DNA of 64,000 nt from contig JBDNHK010000005.1 of assembly GCA_041688815.1 (NCBI GenBank), positions 55,708-119,707 of the forward strand. The letters run 5' to 3'. The notes below the pieces were generated by a model, which was not told where the DNA came from, ran no database searches, and saw only the letters and a list, made by a program, of their open reading frames with translations. The translations under genes and the position numbers were made by a program. Shown piece by piece: positions 51,894 through 59,157 of this stretch (its first letter is position 1; every line of letters begins with the position of its first letter). The DNA is from Rhabdothermincola_A sp041688815. Its GTDB lineage: Bacteria; Actinomycetota; Acidimicrobiia; Acidimicrobiales; Acidimicrobilacustridaceae.

Positions 51894-52688
51894 ATGCCCG
51901 ACGCCCCGAGCATCTACGACGCCTGGCGGGCGGCCGTGGCCGATCATCGCCCGGTCGCCATCGCCACCATCATCGATGGCCCGGGCATCGGGGCCAAGGT
52001 GCTGGTCGGTGACAGTGTCGAGGCCCTGGGATCGCTCGGCGACCCCGACCTCGACCGGGTCGTGATCCGCGACGCGCTCGGTGAGCTCGAATCGGGATCC
52101 ACGGTGGTGCGCCACTACGGGGCCCACGGCGAGGCCCGCGAGCGCACGGTCGGGGTGTTCATCGAGAGCTTCGCCCCTCCGCCCCAGATGCTGATCTTCG
52201 GCGCGGTGGACTTCACCGGCTCGTTGGTGCGCGTGGCCAAGGTTCTCGGGTACCGGGTGACGGTGTGCGATGCCCGTGAGGTGTTCGCCACCCCTCGCCG
52301 CTTCCCCGAGGCCGACGAGGTGGTCGTCGACTGGCCCCACCGGCTGCTCGACAAGGTCGGTGACCGGCTCGGCCCTCGAGACGCCGTGTGCGTGCTCACC
52401 CACGACCACAAGTTCGACGTCCCGGCCATCATTGCTGCGTTGCGCACCGACGTCGGCTACCTAGGGGCGATGGGTAGCCGACGCACGAGTGAGGAGCGGC
52501 TGCGGCGCCTGGCCGACGAAGGGGCGGACATGGACGTGGTCGCGGGGCGTCTGCACGCCCCGATCGGGCTCGATCTCGGGGGGCGTACCCCCGAGGAGAC
52601 GGCGATCGCCATCGCCGCCGAGATCATCGCCGTGCGCACCGGCCGCATCGCTCAGTCGCTGCGCGCCGCCGCCGGCCCCATCCATTAG
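51894..52688 (+). CDS. XdhC/CoxF-family maturation protein with Rossmann domain
   Basis: 264 aa: an XdhC-like N-terminal part lacking the GGC and CGG cysteines, then the XdhC Rossmann domain (LIFGAVDFTGSLVRVAKVLG, VLTHDHKFDVPAII, GYLGAMGSRRTSEERLRRL, PIGLDLGGRTPEETAIAI). XdhC proteins deliver sulfurated Mo cofactor to xanthine dehydrogenase-type enzymes. The cysteines missing here are present in the preceding 104-aa protein, suggesting that the two work as a split pair. Confidence 0.9.
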   Translation: MPDAPSIYDAWRAAVADHRPVAIATIIDGPGIGAKVLVGDSVEALGSLGDPDLDRVVIRDALGELESGSTVVRHYGAHGEARERTVGVFIESFAPPPQMLIFGAVDFTGSLVRVAKVLGYRVTVCDAREVFATPRRFPEADEVVVDWPHRLLDKVGDRLGPRDAVCVLTHDHKFDVPAIIAALRTDVGYLGAMGSRRTSEERLRRLADEGADMDVVAGRLHAPIGLDLGGRTPEETAIAIAAEIIAVRTGRIAQSLRAAAGPIH

Positions 52689-52692
52689 GTCG

Positions 52693-52727
52693 GCGGCGCG
52701 AAGCGCCGCGGTGCGAGCGGCACCGCG
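52693..52727 (+). terminator. Tandem hairpins after the XdhC operon
   Basis: GCGGCGC-GAA-GCGCCGC (52693-52709) and CGCGGTGC with GCACCGCG (52707-52714 and 52720-52727) share two or three bases and are mutually exclusive folds. No T-tract. They separate the operon from the convergent nucleotidyltransferase gene. Confidence 0.5.
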
Positions 52728-52747
52728 ATCGGCTTCGACGAGTGCGC

Positions 52748-53320
52748 TCAGTCGGCGCGGTTGGTCGCGGCGGTGGTGAGCAGGTCTTCGAGGTCGTTGG
52801 TGATGCCGAGCCTCTGACCCCAGTCCCGGAGGTACGGGATGTCCAGGTCGTTGGTGGACGCGATCTCGACGCAATCTCGCCACTGGACTTCTGAGCGGGA
52901 GGTGAGTCGCCACCGAAGCTTGGCGAGGACGACGTCTTCGGCACTCGCGACCCAACAGGGAACGTCGAACACGCCAGCTCGGATGCGGCGCCCGAGCCGA
53001 GAGCTCGTGAAGGCATCGTCGCGTCCGGTCACGAAGAGGTCGATCTTGCCGCCGTGTTCGGGGTCGAGCACGTTGAAGCTGCCTCCGGAGACAGCAGCTT
53101 CGCGGGCCTGATCGACTGGTACGTAAAGGTTGGCGGTCAGCAGCGCGTCGAGCACGGTGTCGAGCTGGTCCGGGTCGAGCACGACGACGATGTCGATGTC
53201 GCGGGTGGTGCGTACCACGCCCCAGGCCGCAGCCGCGGTGGATCCGACGACGACGTAGCTGATGTGGGACTGCTCGAGGGTCGCGGTGACGGTGCGGAGG
53301 ATCCGAGCCAGGTCGATCAC
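52748..53320 (-). CDS. MNT-type nucleotidyltransferase (DUF6036/AbiEii-like)
   Basis: 190-aa pol-beta-like nucleotidyltransferase. Motif VVGSTAAAAWGVVRTTRDIDIVV is the GS...RxTxDIDI core, with the third acidic residue in GGKIDLFV. C-terminal helices (VVLAKLRW) follow. Proteins of this class act as toxins or tRNA/protein nucleotidylating factors (AbiEii, MenT) or remain uncharacterised. It overlaps the preceding 89-residue gene by 4 bp, which suggests a two-gene module. Confidence 0.85.
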   Translation of the reverse strand: MIDLARILRTVTATLEQSHISYVVVGSTAAAAWGVVRTTRDIDIVVVLDPDQLDTVLDALLTANLYVPVDQAREAAVSGGSFNVLDPEHGGKIDLFVTGRDDAFTSSRLGRRIRAGVFDVPCWVASAEDVVLAKLRWRLTSRSEVQWRDCVEIASTNDLDIPYLRDWGQRLGITNDLEDLLTTAATNRAD

Positions 53321-53586
53321 GGCTCGACGGCAGCGGCTTCGGGCCAGACCTCCAGGGCCAGGTCATCGCCGTAGAGCCGGCGGACGAGCGCCAGGAAGAT
53401 CTGCCGGTCGTCGTAGTCCGGATGACAGCGGTGTACGGCTTGCTCGGCCATCCGGGCGACCCCCCGATTGAGCTGGGCCCACTCGTCGAGGCGGTCGGGG
53501 ATCGTCCGCCGCGCCGTCGCGGCCATCTGCCGCCGCCAGGCTTCGACGCTGGTGTCGGAGGGGATGGCGGCGGGGTTGGCGCTCAC
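53317..53586 (-). CDS. Small partner protein of the nucleotidyltransferase (unknown family)
   Basis: 89 aa, mostly helical. DTSVEAWRRQMAATARRTIP then GVARMAEQAVHRCHPDYDDR and ALVRRLYGDDLALEVWPE. The HPDY..(R)QI...L.R.LYGD pattern recalls small proteins that often stand directly before nucleotidyltransferase genes; function unknown. GTG 53586 follows a TACGAT box by 7 nt; the frame is open to 53649. ATGA overlap with the nucleotidyltransferase. Antitoxin role is inference from size, order and coupling. Confidence 0.7.
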   Translation of the reverse strand: MSANPAAIPSDTSVEAWRRQMAATARRTIPDRLDEWAQLNRGVARMAEQAVHRCHPDYDDRQIFLALVRRLYGDDLALEVWPEAAAVEP

Positions 53587-53593
53587 GCTTTCG

Positions 53594-53599
53594 ATCGTA
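53594..53599 (-). promoter_or_regulatory. -10 box (TACGAT) for the nucleotidyltransferase module, leaderless type
   Basis: TACGAT on the minus strand ends 7 nt before the GTG at 53586. Confidence 0.5.
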
Positions 53600-53786
53600 G
53601 ACGGCGAGCTCGTCGCAGCGATCGTCTCGCGGCGCAGATCCGACGGCAAGCCGCATGACTCGGGGCAATCGCCGGCCGGCGCTGGTACCGGTCGAACGTT
53701 CGAGGCCTGCCGCCTCTCGAGATAGAACCGGACCCAGCGTGACCTGGGACCGCGTCCTCGAGTCCTGCGGAGTACCTGCGCTCAGG

Positions 53787-55172
53787 TCATCTCGCCGCGT
53801 ATACGGGGACGCCGCCGCGGGGTCGGTTGACGACCATGCCCTGAGGTGGAGGGATCTCGCTTCTGACCAGGTTCACGTCGAGTCGTTGTGCGAGGCGGGC
53901 GAGGATGAGGGTGAGTTCCATCTGGGCGAGGGCGAAGCCGATGCAGCGTCGGGGGCCTTTGCCGAATGGCACCCAGGCGGCGTCCATGGCCGCGACGGTG
54001 TCCGGGGCCGGATCGAGGTGACGTTCGGGCCGGAATTCGAGTGGTTGGTCCCAGGTGTCGGGGTCGCGTCCGGACAGGTACGGGGACCACAAGATCAAGG
54101 ACCCCTTCCGGATCAGGTGATCTCCGATGGGGACGTCAGTGATGGCCTGTCGGGGCGCGATGGCACCAGCGGGATGGAGGCGCAGCGATTCATGCACCAC
54201 GGCCGCGGCGTACGTGAGGTCCTGGATGGTCCCTGAACCCTTCGGCCTCTGGTCAACTGGGCCGAACACGAGGTCGGCCTCGGAACGGAGCTGCGCCCAC
54301 ACGCCAGGAGTAGCCAGAGCTCGCTGTACCGTCCAAGCCAGGGTTGCCGCCGTCGTGTTGTAACCGGCGCCGATGAGGGAGTTGACCTGGTCGTGGATCT
54401 CCTCGCCGCTCAGGCGCGCGGAGCCGTCCACGAATACATCGAGCAGGTCGCCGGTCTCGCCGGGAGCACCATGGGGACTGCCGGCCGCCGCCGACCGGCG
54501 CCGGGCGATCTCCTGATCAACGATCCGATCGAATGACAACCGGGTGGCGCGGACTCGAGCGCGACGAGTGAAGGGGAGTCGATGGGGGATCTGCCGGAGG
54601 GCCGGGAGTTCGAGATAGGCCTGCAGCTCCTCGAAGATCTCACCGATCTCGGTCGTTCGATCCTCGAGTCCGTTGCCGAAGAACGCCTTGACGGTGATGG
54701 CGAGCACGAGGTCCTTGCCCAGCGGATACACGTCGACCGAGCCCCCGCCGGCCAGCGCCGGGTGGAGGTGCACGTCGATCATGCGGTCGGTCTCGGACAC
54801 GATCATCGGAACCCAACCGTCGAGCCGGCGGCGGGCGAACGCGGGCTGAACCGCGGCACGTCTCCGATGGTGCTCGTCGCCATCGGAGACGATGAGCGAC
54901 GTCGGGCCGACGATGAAGCCCAACACGTTGGCCCAATGGCCCCAACGGAATGAGCTGTTCGGCTGGGCGGACAGCGCGCTCAGATGACGAGGTTCGCCAA
55001 CCACCACCATCCGCACTGGACCCGCCCCGAGCCCGAATGTGGCGCCATACCGCCGCGCACATTCATCGAGCACAGGAACAGGGTCCTGGAACATTGCCCT
55101 CGTGAGCCTGAGGTTCTCCCGGAAACCCTTGGGTCCGGGCAGGCGATGTGGCTCGGGTTCGCCAGTCGTCAT
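53787..55172 (-). CDS. Cytochrome P450
   Basis: 461-aa soluble bacterial P450. Heme-thiolate motif FGKGPRRCIGFALAQ near residues 402-416, ExxR in HESLRLHP near 328, and I-helix LIGAGYNTTAATLAW near 265-280 in which Asn replaces the usual acidic residue before the Thr pair. No ferredoxin or reductase gene adjoins it. It interrupts the molybdenum hydroxylase cluster. Substrate unknown. TAGGGT (55199-55204) and a GGAGGG stand upstream. Confidence 0.93.
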   Translation of the reverse strand: MTTGEPEPHRLPGPKGFRENLRLTRAMFQDPVPVLDECARRYGATFGLGAGPVRMVVVGEPRHLSALSAQPNSSFRWGHWANVLGFIVGPTSLIVSDGDEHHRRRAAVQPAFARRRLDGWVPMIVSETDRMIDVHLHPALAGGGSVDVYPLGKDLVLAITVKAFFGNGLEDRTTEIGEIFEELQAYLELPALRQIPHRLPFTRRARVRATRLSFDRIVDQEIARRRSAAAGSPHGAPGETGDLLDVFVDGSARLSGEEIHDQVNSLIGAGYNTTAATLAWTVQRALATPGVWAQLRSEADLVFGPVDQRPKGSGTIQDLTYAAAVVHESLRLHPAGAIAPRQAITDVPIGDHLIRKGSLILWSPYLSGRDPDTWDQPLEFRPERHLDPAPDTVAAMDAAWVPFGKGPRRCIGFALAQMELTLILARLAQRLDVNLVRSEIPPPQGMVVNRPRGGVPVYAAR

Positions 55173-55320
55173 GGGCGTCGCCCTCCGAACCGCAGCGGAC
55201 CCTACGACGGTACTTGCGATCGCCCTGATGTGGCGGGGAGAACGGGCACTTCGGCACGCTCGCCGACGCGCCGTACCTGGAGGCCTGCTGATCGTCGGTA
55301 GCGCGACTGGTGCCGGCTGA

Positions 55321-56145
55321 TCAGCGCCCTGCTTCGACCAGGGCCCGGCGCACCAGCACCCGAGCGAGGTGTTCGCGGTACTCGACGCTGGCGTTGATGT
55401 CGGACTGGGGCTCGGTGCCCTCCGTGGCCCGCTCGGCGGCTGCTGCGGCGTCGGCCCCCTCGGCCAGGGCCTCGGCCACCCCGCTGGCCAGCAGCGGCGT
55501 GGAGCCCATGTTCACCAGGCCCACACCGGTCACGGTGTCGGACACGACCGCGGCCACACCGACGATGGCCCAGTCCTGGGCCCGGCGGTTGAACTTCTGG
55601 AACGACCAGCCTGCGGCCCCCGTCTTCGGGAAGCGGATCTCGGTGAGCAATTCGTCGGGTTCGAGGGTGGACTCGAGAAAGCCCTCGTAGAAGTCGGTGG
55701 CGGCGATGGTGCGCTCCCCGGCCGGGCCCTTGGCCACCAACGTGCCGCCAAGGGCGAGGAGCACGGCGGGAAGGTCCGACGCGGGGTCGGCGTGGGCCAG
55801 CGAGCCGCCGATGGTGCCGCGGTGGCGAACCTGCGGATCACCGACCTCGCCGGCGGCGTGGGCCAGCAGCGGAACTTCGGCGGCGAGCAGCTCGCTGGTC
55901 TCGAGGTCGCGGTGGCGAGACAGCGCGCCGATGGCGACGTGGTCACCGGCGTCGCGCACGTAGCGCAGGTCGTCGAGGCGGCCGACGTCGATCAGCACCG
56001 ACGGGGCGGCCAGGCGCAGCTTCATGAGCGGGAGCAGCGAGTGCCCTCCGGCCAGGAGCTTGGCCTCGTCGCCGTGCTCGGTGAGAAGGGCGATGGCTTC
56101 GTCGGCGGAGTCGGCCCGCTGGTAGTCGAACGCGGCGGGGATCAC
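55321..56145 (-). CDS. FAD-binding medium subunit of a xanthine dehydrogenase/CO-dehydrogenase family enzyme (CoxM-like)
   Basis: 274 aa. FAD-binding loops KLLAGGHSLLPLMKLRLA and RHRGTIGGSLAHADPASDLPAVL, typical of CoxM/CutM. Passes electrons from the FeS subunit to an acceptor. ATGA overlap with the upstream 2Fe-2S gene. The large subunit is encoded on the other strand 7 kb away. Confidence 0.94.
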   Translation of the reverse strand: MIPAAFDYQRADSADEAIALLTEHGDEAKLLAGGHSLLPLMKLRLAAPSVLIDVGRLDDLRYVRDAGDHVAIGALSRHRDLETSELLAAEVPLLAHAAGEVGDPQVRHRGTIGGSLAHADPASDLPAVLLALGGTLVAKGPAGERTIAATDFYEGFLESTLEPDELLTEIRFPKTGAAGWSFQKFNRRAQDWAIVGVAAVVSDTVTGVGLVNMGSTPLLASGVAEALAEGADAAAAAERATEGTEPQSDINASVEYREHLARVLVRRALVEAGR

Positions 56146-56642
56146 GACGCCGCCCCTGAGACTGACACCGGGGTCTCGCCGACCTCACCGCGAGCGCAGG
56201 CCAGAACGGCCTTCACGATGTTGTGGTAGCCGGTGCAACGGCAGAGGTTGCCCTCGAGCCCGAGGCGTACCTCGCGCTCGGTGGGGTCGGGGTTCTCGTC
56301 GAGCAACGAGACGGCGGCCATCACCATGCCTGGCGTGCAGTACCCGCACTGCAGGCCGTGCTCCTGCTGGAAGGCCTTCTGCATCGGGTGCATGTCGTCG
56401 ACGCTCGGGGCCAGACCTTCGATCGTGGTGACGGTGCACCCGTCGGCCTGTACCGCCAGCATCGTGCACGACTTCACCGACTCGCCGTCGACGTGCAGGG
56501 TGCACGCGCCACAGGATGACGTGTCGCATCCCACGTTGGTGCCGGTGAGGCCGAGGTGCTCACGTACGAAGTACACCAGCAGTGTGCGCGGCTCGACGTC
56601 GTGCGTGCGCTGCTCGCCGTTGACGTTGACCGTGATCTGCAT
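56142..56642 (-). CDS. 2Fe-2S small subunit of a xanthine dehydrogenase/CO-dehydrogenase family enzyme (CoxS-like)
   Basis: 166 aa with both clusters: plant-type GCDTSSCGACTLHVDGE...SC and C-terminal QCGYCTPGM...CRCTGYHNIV. Carries electrons from the Mo site to FAD. ATG 56642 has GAGGGGGACG before it, and TACTGT about 30 bp upstream is a candidate -10. Overlaps the FAD subunit gene. Confidence 0.95.
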   Translation of the reverse strand: MQITVNVNGEQRTHDVEPRTLLVYFVREHLGLTGTNVGCDTSSCGACTLHVDGESVKSCTMLAVQADGCTVTTIEGLAPSVDDMHPMQKAFQQEHGLQCGYCTPGMVMAAVSLLDENPDPTEREVRLGLEGNLCRCTGYHNIVKAVLACARGEVGETPVSVSGAAS

Positions 56643-56722
56643 CGTCCCCCTCGATCTCGCTTTGACCGGTCGCACAGTACCCGGTGGACGATGGTCGGCG
56701 GGTGGTCGGCGGCGCCGTCTTC

Positions 56723-57175
56723 CTACGCCTCGAGCAGCGGGGGGAGGGCGACCGAGAAGGACGTCTGCCACTCGGGTTCGCTGTGGCCGTCGATCGACAG
56801 GCGCCACGTGTAGCGGCGACCGGGTTCGAGGGGGAGGCCCGAGAAGTTGATGGCGATGGGCACCGTGAGGGGCACTCCCTCGGGCCAGCCCGCGGGCCGC
56901 CCTGACTGGAACTCCCCGTCGACGAGCAGGGGCACTTCACCCATGAGGACAGGCACTCCGTTTTCGTCGAGCAGCTCGCACACCCATGCGAACCGTTCCT
57001 CACCCCGATCCCACGGCACCTGCAGGAGCAGGGCGAGCGAGACCGGCTGGGGCTGGGCGGGGAGGATGGACAGGCCACCGCCGAGGACGAAGAGCTTGCC
57101 CTCGGCGACCTGGGCCGAGTCGGCCAGGAGCAACATGGCGGAGAGGGACGGGGGTTCGATCGAGTCAGCGGCCAT
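56723..57175 (-). CDS. Conserved hypothetical protein (DUF6941-like)
   Basis: 150 aa, predicted all-beta. LLLADSAQVAEGKLFVLGGG and LPLEPGRRYTWRLSIDGHSE recall the DUF6941 group of actinobacterial proteins of unknown function, which resemble beta-sandwich scaffold domains. No signal peptide. Predicted leaderless. Not clearly linked to the enzyme genes beside it. Confidence 0.72.
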   Translation of the reverse strand: MAADSIEPPSLSAMLLLADSAQVAEGKLFVLGGGLSILPAQPQPVSLALLLQVPWDRGEERFAWVCELLDENGVPVLMGEVPLLVDGEFQSGRPAGWPEGVPLTVPIAINFSGLPLEPGRRYTWRLSIDGHSEPEWQTSFSVALPPLLEA

Positions 57176-57182
57176 GGGCTCG

Positions 57183-57188
57183 ACCCTA
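57183..57188 (-). promoter_or_regulatory. -10 box (TAGGGT), leaderless type
   Basis: TAGGGT on the minus strand ends 7 nt before the ATG at 57175. Confidence 0.5.
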
Positions 57189-57254
57189 CCGACACCTCCG
57201 GACGGCGCTCATCGGGCCGGCGCGGCGAACCGGCCGGGCTGGTTGACTGGGGCG

Positions 57255-57836
57255 ATGCCTTCGCCCGAACGGCCTCTCCTGGCGGCCGTCGTGCTGGCCG
57301 CGGGTGGTTCGAGCCGCTTCTCGGCCGGTCCCAAGCAGTTCGCCGAGCTGCGGGGGCGCCCGCTCGTCTTCCAGGCCGTCGAAGCCGCGCTCGGGGTGGA
57401 AGAGTTCGTGGCGGTGTTCGTGGTCAGTGGGGCCGTCGACCTCCATGGCGTGCTTCCCGACGGAGCCATGGTGCTCGACAACCCGCAGTGGGCGCAGGGT
57501 CAAGCCACCTCCTTGGCCGTGGCCGTGCACGCGGCCCACGTCGGCGGGTTCGACGCCCTCGTCGTGGGCCTGGCTGATCAGCCCTTCGTGGGGGCCGACG
57601 CCTGGCAACTGATCGCGACCGCGGATGCGGACCGTCCGATCACGGTGGCCACCTACGCCGGTCAGCGCGGGAACCCGGTCCGGCTGGCCCGCGAGGTGTG
57701 GCCGTTGCTCCCCACCGACGGCGACGAGGGCGCTCGAGCCCTCATGCGCGAGCGGCCCGAGCTGGTGGGCGAAGTAGCGTGCCCGGGCGACCCGCTCGAC
57801 ATCGACACCGTGGAGGACCTCGAACGATGGAGCTGA
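57255..57836 (+). CDS. MocA-like molybdenum cofactor cytidylyltransferase
   Basis: 193-aa MobA/MocA-type NTP transferase: VVLAAGGSSRFSAGPKQFAEL nucleotide loop (20-residue core), NPQWAQGQATSLAVAV and VVGLADQPFV. In molybdenum hydroxylase clusters such enzymes make the cytosine-dinucleotide form of the cofactor, which CO-dehydrogenase-type enzymes need. Overlaps the CoxG-like gene by 10 bp. Confidence 0.87.
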   Translation: MPSPERPLLAAVVLAAGGSSRFSAGPKQFAELRGRPLVFQAVEAALGVEEFVAVFVVSGAVDLHGVLPDGAMVLDNPQWAQGQATSLAVAVHAAHVGGFDALVVGLADQPFVGADAWQLIATADADRPITVATYAGQRGNPVRLAREVWPLLPTDGDEGARALMRERPELVGEVACPGDPLDIDTVEDLERWS

Positions 57837-58672
57837 CCAACACCTTCGACGTGAGTGTGCCGATCGAGGAGGCTTGGCTGGTGCTCACCGACGTCGAGCG
57901 CATCGCCCCCTGCCTTCCCGGCGCCCAGCTCCAGGAGATCGAGGGCGACGAGTACCGCGGCATCGTGAAGGTGAAGGTGGGGCCGATCAGCGCCCAGTAC
58001 AAGGGCAAGGCCACCTTCGTCGAGCTCGACGAGGTCAACCACCGCGCCGTCCTCGAGGGCACCGGACGTGACACGCGTGGCCAGGGCAACGCCAGTGCCG
58101 TCATCACCGCGCAGCTCACGCCCGCCGCCGGCGGCACGCACGTGGTGGTCACCACCGACCTCACGGTCACCGGCAAGGTGGCCCAGTTCGGCCGGGGAGT
58201 GCTGGGCGACGTGAGCGCCAAGCTGCTCACCCAGTTCGTCGTCAACCTCGAGGAGACCGTTCTCGTCGACGTCGCCGAGGTCATCGCCGAAGTCGAGGCG
58301 GTGGCCTACGTCGAGGCGGTCGCCGAGGCCGAGGCCGAGAAGGTGGCCGCGGCGGTCGGCGTGGCCACCGAGCTGATCGAGGAGGCGGAGGAGGAGGCCG
58401 CGGAGCTGGTCGAGGAAGCCGTCGAGGAAGCGGTCGAGAACGTCGAGCTGGCCATCGAGGAGGCGGGCGAGGCCCTCAACGGTCACCCGCCCGGTCCGGT
58501 TCCGGAGGCACTCGAGCCGGCGCCCACCATCCGGGTCATCGACTCGCCCGAGCCCGAGGCCATCGACCTGTTCGAGCACGCCGGCTCACCGGTCCTGAAG
58601 CGGCTGCTGCCGCTGGTGGGCGTCACCCTGGCCGCGCTCGTCGTGTGGCGGCTCCTACGCCGGCGGCGGTGA
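57827..58672 (+). CDS. CoxG-like SRPBCC protein with C-terminal membrane anchor
   Basis: 281 aa. Residues 1-145 are a CoxG domain (FDVSVPIEEAWLVLTDVERI, CLPGAQLQEIEGDEYRG, VGPISAQYKGKATF). A long Ala/Glu/Val-rich helical stretch (about 146-215) and a Pro-rich linker lead to a C-terminal helix (LLPLVGVTLAALVVWRLL) with an Arg tail. CoxG of mycobacterial CO dehydrogenase shuttles menaquinone to the enzyme at the membrane, so the same role is likely here. Confidence 0.9.
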   Translation: MELTNTFDVSVPIEEAWLVLTDVERIAPCLPGAQLQEIEGDEYRGIVKVKVGPISAQYKGKATFVELDEVNHRAVLEGTGRDTRGQGNASAVITAQLTPAAGGTHVVVTTDLTVTGKVAQFGRGVLGDVSAKLLTQFVVNLEETVLVDVAEVIAEVEAVAYVEAVAEAEAEKVAAAVGVATELIEEAEEEAAELVEEAVEEAVENVELAIEEAGEALNGHPPGPVPEALEPAPTIRVIDSPEPEAIDLFEHAGSPVLKRLLPLVGVTLAALVVWRLLRRRR

Positions 58673-59157
58673 CGGCGTCGCCCCACGACATCGAGCGGGT
58701 CACCGAGCTCCTCGGGCGCCCGCCGCAGGGCGACTTCGAGGTGGTCGTGCGGTCGGGGTCCGGCAACCCGGTGGTTCTGGCCAACGCTCCGCTCCTCCAC
58801 GACGGCACCCCCATGCCCACCATGTTCTGGTTGGCCGACCCGGCCCTACGGGCGGTGATCGGCACGTTGGAGTCCGAGGGCGGCGTCGGCCGGGCCGAAG
58901 CCGAGGTCGATCCCGGCGAGCTGGCCGCCCTCCATCGCGCTCATGCCCGTGAACGTGATGCCATTGTCGGCGCGAGCCACGAAGGACCTCGACCCTCGGG
59001 TGGTGTCGGGGGCACCCGTCAGGGGGTGAAGTGCCTCCACGCCCACTACGCGCACTGGTTGGCCGGAGCCGAGGATCCGGTGGGGGAGTGGGTGCAGGCC
59101 CAACTGGTCACCGGAGGGCTGTTGCCGCCGGGCGCACCTGCGAGGATCATCCCGTGA
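58669..59157 (+). CDS. DUF501 family protein
   Basis: 162 aa. Family features: VTELLGRPPQGDFEVVVR, NPVVLANAPLLHDGTPMPT-FW, and VKCLHAHYAHWLAGAEDPVG with conserved Cys/His. Function unknown; almost always next to ppx/gppA and near eno-ftsB in actinobacteria. GTGA overlaps on both sides (CoxG stop, ppx start). Confidence 0.92.
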   Translation: MTASPHDIERVTELLGRPPQGDFEVVVRSGSGNPVVLANAPLLHDGTPMPTMFWLADPALRAVIGTLESEGGVGRAEAEVDPGELAALHRAHARERDAIVGASHEGPRPSGGVGGTRQGVKCLHAHYAHWLAGAEDPVGEWVQAQLVTGGLLPPGAPARIIP

